Positions 1 to 5,995 of a stretch of 5,995 nucleotides of DNA are shown in pieces; position 1 is the first letter of the stretch, and each line of letters starts with the position of its first letter. The notes under the pieces are model-generated. The model searched no databases, was not told the origin of the DNA, and saw only the letters and a list, made by a program, of their open reading frames with translations. A program made the position numbers and the translations under genes. Source of the stretch: Pseudomonadota bacterium (GTDB lineage: Bacteria; Pseudomonadota; Alphaproteobacteria; Rhodobacterales; Rhodobacteraceae); the NCBI GenBank assembly GCA_027592105.1, contig JAQCLA010000151.1:1-5995 (forward strand), written 5' to 3'.

Positions 1-1031
<1,031 letters not shown>

Positions 1032-1120
1032 GCAAGCGTGCTGCCTTGGGCGGCCCGGGCACCCCGATCAGCGGGCAGCGTGGGTCGGCCAAAGGCGGCT
1101 GCGTATTTTTGGGAAAGATG

Positions 1121-1125
1121 AAGGA
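1121..1125 (+). promoter_or_regulatory. Ribosome binding site deciding the folD start
   Basis: AAGGA sits 7 bases before the ATG at 1133, ideal spacing for a Shine-Dalgarno sequence. The competing in-frame ATG at 1118 has only a GGGAAAG run directly abutting it. This favours 1133, as does the protein alignment, because FolD proteins normally begin within a few residues of the IIDG motif. Confidence 0.75.
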
Positions 1126-1132
1126 TCAGGGC

Positions 1133-2032
1133 ATGGGCGCACAGATCATCGACGGGAAAGCCTTTGCAGCAAAGGTGCGGGCACAGGTGGCGGCCCATGT
1201 CGCGGGCCTGAAGGCTGGGCATGGGATTGTGCCGGGATTGGCCGTGGTCTTGGTCGGGCAAGATCCTGCCAGCCAAGTCTATGTCAAGAACAAGGGTGTG
1301 CAGACTATCGAAGCGGGGATGGCGAGTTTCGAGCATAAGCTTGATGCCGCCACGCCCGAGGCAGAAATCTTGGCGCTCGTTGCCCGCCTGAATGCCGATC
1401 CCGCGGTGCATGGCATCTTGGTGCAATTGCCGCTGCCCGCCCATGTCGATGCGGCATTGGTCATCAATGCCATCGATCCCGCCAAGGATGTGGATGGGTT
1501 TCATATCTCGAATGTGGGCCTTCTGGGGACCGGGCAAAAGGCGCTGGTGCCTTGCACGCCTTTGGGGTGCCTGATGATGCTGCGCGACCATCACGGCGAT
1601 TTGTCGGGGCTAGAGGCGGTCGTCGTTGGACGCTCGAATATCGTGGGCAAGCCTATGGCGCAGCTTTTGCTGGGCGATAGCTGCACCGTGACAATCGCGC
1701 ATTCGCGCACTGCCGATCTTGGCGCGGTATGTCGGCGCGCCGATATCGTGGTGGCCGCCGTTGGACGGCCCGAGATGATCCGGGGCGATTGGATCAAGCC
1801 CGGTGCCACGGTGATCGATGTGGGCATCAACCGGGTGCCGCATCCGGATGATCCCGCCAAGACCCGGCTGGTGGGCGATTGCCATTACGACAGCTGCGCT
1901 GCCGTAGCGGGGGCGATCACCCCTGTGCCCGGCGGTGTCGGGCCGATGACCATTGCCTGTCTTTTGGCCAATACGTTAACGGCATGTTGCCGTGCACATG
2001 GTCTGGATGAGCCCGTGGGGCTGACAGCTTAG
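1133..2032 (+). CDS. folD: Bifunctional methylene-tetrahydrofolate dehydrogenase / methenyl-tetrahydrofolate cyclohydrolase
   Basis: Cytosolic enzyme that oxidises 5,10-methylene-tetrahydrofolate with NADP+ and hydrolyses the methenyl form to 10-formyl-tetrahydrofolate, reversibly. Starting at ATG 1133 it has 299 residues, the usual family length. With this start the catalytic residues fall at the same numbers as in E. coli FolD: Tyr50 and Lys54 (YVKNK), Gln98 (GILVQLPLP) and Asp121 (DVDGFH). The second domain has the Rossmann motif GRSNIVGKP (166-174), HSRT (190-193) in the region that binds the NADP phosphate, VIDVGINR (227-234), and the C-terminal folate-site signature PVPGGVGPMT (264-273). 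An ATG at 1118 would add only five residues (MKDQG) and has a poorer ribosome binding site. The open frame extends upstream to 779 but that part overlaps fhs and is not FolD-like. Position after fhs suggests co-transcription, because the two catalyse consecutive reactions. Nothing appears damaged. Confidence 0.97.
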   Translation: MGAQIIDGKAFAAKVRAQVAAHVAGLKAGHGIVPGLAVVLVGQDPASQVYVKNKGVQTIEAGMASFEHKLDAATPEAEILALVARLNADPAVHGILVQLPLPAHVDAALVINAIDPAKDVDGFHISNVGLLGTGQKALVPCTPLGCLMMLRDHHGDLSGLEAVVVGRSNIVGKPMAQLLLGDSCTVTIAHSRTADLGAVCRRADIVVAAVGRPEMIRGDWIKPGATVIDVGINRVPHPDDPAKTRLVGDCHYDSCAAVAGAITPVPGGVGPMTIACLLANTLTACCRAHGLDEPVGLTA

Positions 2033-2059
2033 GCGCCGATCCTTCGCAGATCGTACAGG

Positions 2060-2112
2060 CCCGCGCGAGAATGGTTTGCGCCATGGCCAATGTGGTCTAG
2101 AGTTCGCGCGGG
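2060..2112. repeat. 9-bp inverted repeat with inner palindrome in the folD-LytTR spacer
   Basis: CCCGCGCGA (2060-2068) is exactly matched by its reverse complement TCGCGCGGG (2104-2112), with 35 bases between. The interval holds a second perfect 8-base palindrome, GCCATGGC (2080-2087). It lies between the folD stop and the LytTR start. No T-run follows the right arm and the loop is long, so it does not look like a standard intrinsic terminator. It could be an operator, a long-range hairpin ending folD transcription, or chance in G/C-rich DNA. Confidence 0.45.
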
Positions 2113-2118
2113 AACGTG

Positions 2119-2147
2119 TTGACCGGAATAGTCGTGGTTCATGGTAT
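2119..2147 (+). promoter_or_regulatory. Possible sigma-70-type promoter for the LytTR gene
   Basis: TTGACC (2119-2124) closely resembles a -35 box. Seventeen bases later comes TGGTAT (2142-2147), a poor -10 match (three of six). If real, transcription would begin downstream of the ATG at 2141, so translation would need a later start such as the ATG at 2186 or 2201. Neither has a clear ribosome binding site, which argues against this promoter or for a different -10. Weak evidence only. Confidence 0.2.
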
Positions 2148-3076
2148 TTGTGCGTAACGAGGTCGCCCGCGATTGGGCGCGCCCGATGACATCATTGGGT
2201 ATGATATGGGCTTTCTCTGCCCTGACCCTTGGCCTCATCGGCCCTTTCGGCACATTGGCGGCTTTGCCACTTGGCTGGCGGTTGTTGTTTTGGGGGGGTG
2301 TTTTGGCCGCCGGGGTGACTGTGGCGCGTGGGGCGGCGGTATTGGTGCGCCCGCTTTGGGCTGGTGGCGCGATCTGGGCGGCACTGTTTCAATGTGGATT
2401 GTGCGCGCTGATCCTTGGGCCGATGATCTGGGCCTTGTGCCGCGCCTTGCCGGGGGTTGATCCGGCGGTGGTGCCATCACTTGGCAATAGCGTCATCGTG
2501 GTGGTGCTGGTCTGGCTTTGCATCAGCGTATTGCGCGGTCAGGCAGGGCCAATGGTGGGATTGGTCGATCTGCCCGCACCATATCCGTATGATCCATATT
2601 TGGAATCGCAAGAGCGCCTGTCGGCGCAAACCGATCACACCCCGTCTTTGAGCCGCCCTGCGTTTCTCGCGCGCGGCGATTTTGTGCTGCCCGGTGCGGT
2701 GCTGAGGGTGTCGGCCGATAATCATTATCTGGTGATCCAGACCACGCATGGCACGGGTCGCATGATCATGCGCTTTCGCGATGCCTTGCGGGATCTCGAG
2801 GGTTTGCAGGGGTTTCGTATTCACCGCTCGCATTGGGTGGCCATGGATGCGGTCTTGCGGGTGAGGGCCGAGGGGCGGCGTTATGTGCTGGAGTTGATCG
2901 ACGGCTCGGTCTTGCCAGTCAGCCAAGCCTATCTCGAACCGTTGCGCGCCACTGGCTTGCTCGATCAGCGGGGCATGGGCAAACGGATGGGTGGCGCGGC
3001 CAGCAAGATCGCCTCGGCCTCGCGCGCCATCAACCCTGCGAGTTCGGGGCGGTCGCAGAACATTCCGCCGGTATAG
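2141..3076 (+). CDS. Membrane-anchored LytTR-domain DNA-binding protein
   Basis: Probable transcription regulator tethered to the inner membrane. With ATG 2141 it has 311 residues. Hydrophobic stretches at about 19-41, 46-68, 73-100 and 115-131 suggest four membrane helices. A Pro/Tyr-rich, polar linker (about 143-175) follows, then a LytTR-like domain (about 176-272) with the characteristic pattern: VLRVSADNHYLVI, a Met/Phe-Arg segment (MIMRFRDAL), RIHRSHWVA (226-234) and DGSVLPVSQAYLEPLR (254-269). There is no receiver domain, so it is not a classical response regulator, and no sensor kinase is adjacent. Signal and targets cannot be read from the sequence. No strong ribosome binding site precedes 2141, so ATGs at 2186 or 2201 remain possible and would shorten the N-terminus without removing helices 2-4. 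Residues 275-311 extend past the domain, are low in complexity (Ala, Ser, Gly, Arg), and are antisense to the 3' end of pdeM. Confidence 0.85.
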   Translation: MVFVRNEVARDWARPMTSLGMIWAFSALTLGLIGPFGTLAALPLGWRLLFWGGVLAAGVTVARGAAVLVRPLWAGGAIWAALFQCGLCALILGPMIWALCRALPGVDPAVVPSLGNSVIVVVLVWLCISVLRGQAGPMVGLVDLPAPYPYDPYLESQERLSAQTDHTPSLSRPAFLARGDFVLPGAVLRVSADNHYLVIQTTHGTGRMIMRFRDALRDLEGLQGFRIHRSHWVAMDAVLRVRAEGRRYVLELIDGSVLPVSQAYLEPLRATGLLDQRGMGKRMGGAASKIASASRAINPASSGRSQNIPPV

Positions 3077-3627
3077 GCACCATAGGCAGGCAAGATCAGC
3101 CGGGTATCATCGCGCAAGATGCAGCGGCGGCTGATGCTGCGCCCGCGCAAGGTGATACGCGCCTTGGGGTGGTAGTGGCCTGAAATCTCACCTATCGACC
3201 CCGCCTCTGCGATGTGGCGAAAGACAAGCGGGCCATCGTCATATTGTGCCAAGTGGCTGCCCGCCAGATCGAGCGGGCCGGGATCATGATTGCCCGCGAT
3301 CCAGACCCAGCGCCGCCCCGCCATCAAGCTGGTCAGTCGCGCCTTGAGCGTTTCGCCCATGGCTTGGGCGGCGCGCAGATCATCGAAACTATCGCCCAAA
3401 CAGATGACCGTTGCAGGGCGCATTGCAGCGATATCTTGGCTTAGCCGGTCGAGTGTCTCGATCGTCTCATAGGGGGGCAACAGGGTGCCGCCCCGCCGTG
3501 CCACCCGCTCGGATTTGCCCAAATGCAGGTCGGACACGCACAAAAGCGCGCGCGCGGGCCAAAAAAGCGCACCCGTCGGCAGGGCGTGCAGCGTTTCGCC
3601 ACGGAAGGGAAAGGGCAGGGTGGTCAT
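2965..3627 (-). CDS. pdeM: Ligase-associated DNA damage response endonuclease PdeM (MPE), metallophosphoesterase fold
   Basis: Predicted metal-dependent nuclease of the ligase-associated DNA-repair cluster. The Pseudomonas putida relative MPE is known as a manganese-dependent single-strand DNA endonuclease. With ATG at 3627 it has 220 residues, all with the calcineurin-like metal-site motifs in order: SDLHLGKSE (Asp33, His35), LGDSFDD (Asp79), AGNHDPG (Asn113-His114-Asp115), His138, and SGHYHPK (His151, His153). PAYGAYTGGMF (180-190) is also typical of this subfamily. A TTG at 3663 would add 12 residues (MLNAHPNAYEQA). I prefer 3627 because family members start just before a short Phe-rich strand and the GETLHALP segment, and GAG/AGG triplets precede this ATG, though the ribosome site is weak. 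The helicase stop is 44 bases upstream (8 with the TTG start), so the two are probably one operon. Its last 36 codons and stop overlap the end of the convergent LytTR gene. Confidence 0.92.
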   Translation of the reverse strand: MTTLPFPFRGETLHALPTGALFWPARALLCVSDLHLGKSERVARRGGTLLPPYETIETLDRLSQDIAAMRPATVICLGDSFDDLRAAQAMGETLKARLTSLMAGRRWVWIAGNHDPGPLDLAGSHLAQYDDGPLVFRHIAEAGSIGEISGHYHPKARITLRGRSISRRCILRDDTRLILPAYGAYTGGMFCDRPELAGLMAREAEAILLAAPPIRLPMPR

Positions 3628-3671
3628 CGCCTGCTCATAGGCGTTTGGGTGCGCGTTCAGCAAGGGGGGCG

Positions 3672-5995
3672 TCAGGGAATGACAGCATCCAAACCTGCGG
3701 TGGCCATCAGGCGCGCGGCCTCGGCCTCGAGCAGGCGCTGATCGGCCATGCCCGCGATCGGCACGCGGCCCGGTTCCAAGAACAGGGGCGCGGCCAGCGG
3801 GCTCACGCGGGGCAGGCGCACATGGTCGATCCTATCGTCGATGCGCGCCAGCATCCCTTCGATTCGACCGAAATCGACAAGGCCGCGCATCGCCTCGGCC
3901 CGTGTGATCGCCAGCATGATGTGATCTGGGTCGTATTTGCGCAACGTGTCGTAAAGGATATCGGTCGAAAACGTCGCCTGTCGCCCGGTTTTGCGCGCGG
4001 CACCGGGTTGGTTGCGTTCGATCAGCCCCGCGATCAATGCGCTAGCCTTGAAGGTGCGTTTCATCACCGCGTTATCGGCCAGCCACGCCGTCATGGTTTC
4101 CACCAGATTGTCGCGCGAAAATAGCGTCGTGGGATCGCCCGGCGCATCCAGTCCCCAGATCAGCGTCGCGTAATCGGTGGCGACAAAGCCCATCGGGTTT
4201 AGTCCCAGCTCCTCCATCCGTTTGGTGATCAAAAGGCCAAGCGTCTGCTGCGCATTGCGGCCTGCAAAGCCGTAAGCCACGACATGTTCGCGCCCGTCAT
4301 GGGGAAAGCTTTCGACCAAAAGCCTGTCACGCTCAGGCAGGCGGCTGAGCTTGCGCTGCAGCGCCAGCCAGTCGCGGGTGTGCTGCGGCAGATCGGGCCA
4401 GTCGGTGTGGCGGAACATCTCCAAGATGCGGTCGGAAAGCTGGGTTGAGGTTGCGAATTTCGTGCCCATGAAGGTTGCGATCTTGGGCTTGAGATGGGGG
4501 GTGCGGCTGACCTCGATCACCAGCTCGCGCATGCCCTCGAAGCGCACGATCTGGCCACCGATGAGAAAGGTGTCACCCTTGCGCAGCATCGCGGCGAAAT
4601 ATTCCTCCACCTCGCCCAAGGGCGCACCACCGCGCGATTTCTGAAAGCGCACCTGCATTTTGTCGGCATCCACGATGGTACCGATGTTCATGCGGATGCG
4701 CGAAGCACGCCTAGGGTCACGCAACTGCCACTGCCCATCTGGGCGTTGGATCAGGCGCTGCCACTGGTCATAGGCCCTAAGCGCATAGCCCCCCGTCGCC
4801 GCGAAATCGAGGCAGCGATCGAATGACGCGCGCGGTAGATCCGAATAGGCGCCCGCGCTGCGGATCTCGGCGAACAGATCATCGGCGTCGAACGGCCCGG
4901 TACAGGCACGGATCAAGATATGCTGGCACAGCACATCCAGCGGCCCAGTATGGTCGGTGTCACCATCCAGCGCATGGGCGCGCACGGCCTCCAGCGCTGC
5001 GGTGCATTCGATCACCTCGAAGCGGTTGGCGGGCACGATCAGCGCCTTGGAGGGCGCGTTGTAGCGGTGATTGGCCCGCCCGATCCGCTGAACCAGCCGC
5101 TTGACGTTTTTCGGCGCGCCGATCTGGATTACAAGGTCCACATCACCCCAATCGATCCCAAGGTCGAGCGATCCGGTGCAGACAATCGCCCTCAGCCGTC
5201 CGTCCACCATCGCCTGTTCGACGCGCTCGCGCTGTTCGCGGGCCAGCGCGCCATGGTGGATGCCGATGGTCAGTTGGTCGTCATTGGCAAGCCACAGGTG
5301 GTGAAAGAACAGCTCCGCCTGCGCGCGGGTGTTGTGAAAGATGAGCGTCGTGCGGTGTTTGCGAATTTCCGCCAGCACGGCGGGAATGGCGTACTTGCCG
5401 CCGCCGCCCGACCATGGTGGGGGGGCTTCGGTCGTCAGCATGGCGATATCGGGGTCTGGGCCGGGATCGGCTTGCAGGATCTCGCAAGGGTCAGGGTGGC
5501 GGGCCAAGATGCGCGCGATGGCATCGGGGTCTTCGACGGTGGCTGACAGGCCCACACGGCGCAGACCCGGCGCAAGGCTCGACAGCCGCGAGAGCGCGAG
5601 CATCAGCTGATCGCCGCGCTTGCTTTCGGCAAGTGCGTGGATTTCATCGACGATGATGCGCCTGAGGCCCGCAAATGTCCGATGGGCATCTTCGAACGAC
5701 ACCATAAGTGCAAGGCTTTCAGGCGTCGTCAAAAGGATATGCGGCGGGTCGGCGCGTTGGCGACGCTTGGTATGGGCAGAGGTGTCGCCGGTGCGATCCT
5801 CAACCCGGATGGGCAGGCCCATCTCGGTGATCGGGCCGGTCAAGTTGCGCTTGATATCCGTGGCCAGTGCTTTTAGCGGCGAGACATAAAGCGTGTGCAG
5901 CCCCTTGTGCTTGCCATTGGCCAGTTCCGCAAGCGTTGGCAAAAAACCCGCCATGGTTTTGCCGCCCCCCGTGGGCGCGATCAGCAATTGGCAAG
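3672..5995 (-). CDS. Ligase-associated DEXH-box helicase, Lhr-core type (5' end outside window)
   Basis: Superfamily 2 DNA helicase of the Lhr family. Related Lhr-core enzymes are ATP-driven 3'-to-5' translocases on single-stranded DNA. The frame runs off the right edge. The visible 773 residues begin at CQLLIAPTGGGKT, just at the Walker A motif, so probably only about 20-45 N-terminal residues are missing. The TTG at 5987 is an internal Leu codon. Counting from it: motif I APTGGGKT (4-11), Ia YVSPLKALATD (34-44), Ib TTPESL (87-92), II DEIH (114-117), III GLSATV (146-151), IV LIFHNTRAQAE (215-225), V TGSLDLGIDWGDVDLVI (271-287), VI QRIGRANHR (300-308). The rest (about 330-771) corresponds to the winged-helix and beta-barrel-like Lhr-core domains, including MQVRFQKSRGGAPLGEVEEYF. 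It ends at TGA (3674-3672). No frameshift is seen. It is followed closely by pdeM, which places it in the ligase-associated branch rather than the longer Lhr of E. coli. Confidence 0.95.
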   Translation of the reverse strand, partial: CQLLIAPTGGGKTMAGFLPTLAELANGKHKGLHTLYVSPLKALATDIKRNLTGPITEMGLPIRVEDRTGDTSAHTKRRQRADPPHILLTTPESLALMVSFEDAHRTFAGLRRIIVDEIHALAESKRGDQLMLALSRLSSLAPGLRRVGLSATVEDPDAIARILARHPDPCEILQADPGPDPDIAMLTTEAPPPWSGGGGKYAIPAVLAEIRKHRTTLIFHNTRAQAELFFHHLWLANDDQLTIGIHHGALAREQRERVEQAMVDGRLRAIVCTGSLDLGIDWGDVDLVIQIGAPKNVKRLVQRIGRANHRYNAPSKALIVPANRFEVIECTAALEAVRAHALDGDTDHTGPLDVLCQHILIRACTGPFDADDLFAEIRSAGAYSDLPRASFDRCLDFAATGGYALRAYDQWQRLIQRPDGQWQLRDPRRASRIRMNIGTIVDADKMQVRFQKSRGGAPLGEVEEYFAAMLRKGDTFLIGGQIVRFEGMRELVIEVSRTPHLKPKIATFMGTKFATSTQLSDRILEMFRHTDWPDLPQHTRDWLALQRKLSRLPERDRLLVESFPHDGREHVVAYGFAGRNAQQTLGLLITKRMEELGLNPMGFVATDYATLIWGLDAPGDPTTLFSRDNLVETMTAWLADNAVMKRTFKASALIAGLIERNQPGAARKTGRQATFSTDILYDTLRKYDPDHIMLAITRAEAMRGLVDFGRIEGMLARIDDRIDHVRLPRVSPLAAPLFLEPGRVPIAGMADQRLLEAEAARLMATAGLDAVIP

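Noticed and set aside
1042..1061. Imperfect hairpin (TGCC..GGG / CCC.GGCA) just after the fhs stop
   Set aside because: Seven pairs interrupted by an asymmetric internal loop, a three-base loop, and no T-run afterwards. It is too weak to call a terminator in G/C-rich sequence.
3628..3663. Longer PdeM starting at TTG 3663
   Set aside because: The 12 added residues do not resemble family N-termini, whereas the ATG at 3627 gives the usual start. It cannot be fully excluded, since it would leave only 8 bases after the helicase stop.
3411..4124. Long + strand open frame (237 codons) opposite pdeM and the helicase
   Set aside because: It spans the junction of two well-recognised genes on the other strand, its translation is Arg/His/Gly/Ala-rich with no recognisable motif, and long antisense frames are common in G/C-rich DNA.
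4920..5546. Long + strand open frame (208 codons) opposite helicase motifs IV-VI
   Set aside because: It is entirely antisense to the conserved helicase core. Its composition reflects complementary codons and no family is recognisable.

Overview
The window looks like ordinary chromosome from a high-GC alphaproteobacterium, most likely of the Rhodobacterales (Roseobacter/Rhodobacter) type. That placement is inferred from the G/C-rich codon use, the adjacent fhs and folD genes, a membrane-anchored LytTR protein, and a ligase-associated DNA-repair helicase/PdeM pair. I see no transposase, integrase, phage gene, CRISPR array, tRNA or rRNA.

Left part, + strand (1-2032): the C-terminal 342 residues of formate-tetrahydrofolate ligase (fhs, cut by the left edge), then after a 101-base gap a complete folD with a good ribosome binding site. 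Together the two enzymes interconvert formate and 5,10-methylene-tetrahydrofolate through the 10-formyl and 5,10-methenyl forms. This feeds purine, thymidylate and serine synthesis, or in reverse disposes of one-carbon units.

Middle, + strand (2033-3076): a 108-base spacer with a 9-bp inverted repeat and a possible promoter, then a gene for a protein with about four membrane helices and a C-terminal LytTR DNA-binding domain. It is probably a membrane-tethered transcription regulator of unknown signal and targets. Its last 37 codons lie wholly inside the oppositely oriented gene that follows.

Right part, - strand (2965-5995): a large Lhr-type DEXH helicase (N-terminus beyond the right edge) followed by pdeM, a metallophosphoesterase-fold nuclease. 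These are two members of the known four-gene ligase-associated DNA-repair cluster (helicase, nuclease PdeM/MPE, ATP-dependent ligase, predicted exonuclease). The other two are not in the window and may lie beyond the right edge.

The coding density is high and no gene-free stretch exceeds 108 bases. I did not find a clearly undescribed system. The most noteworthy points are the 112-base tail-to-tail overlap between the LytTR gene and pdeM, where the regulator's extra tail is encoded antisense to the nuclease, and the inverted repeat ahead of the LytTR gene.
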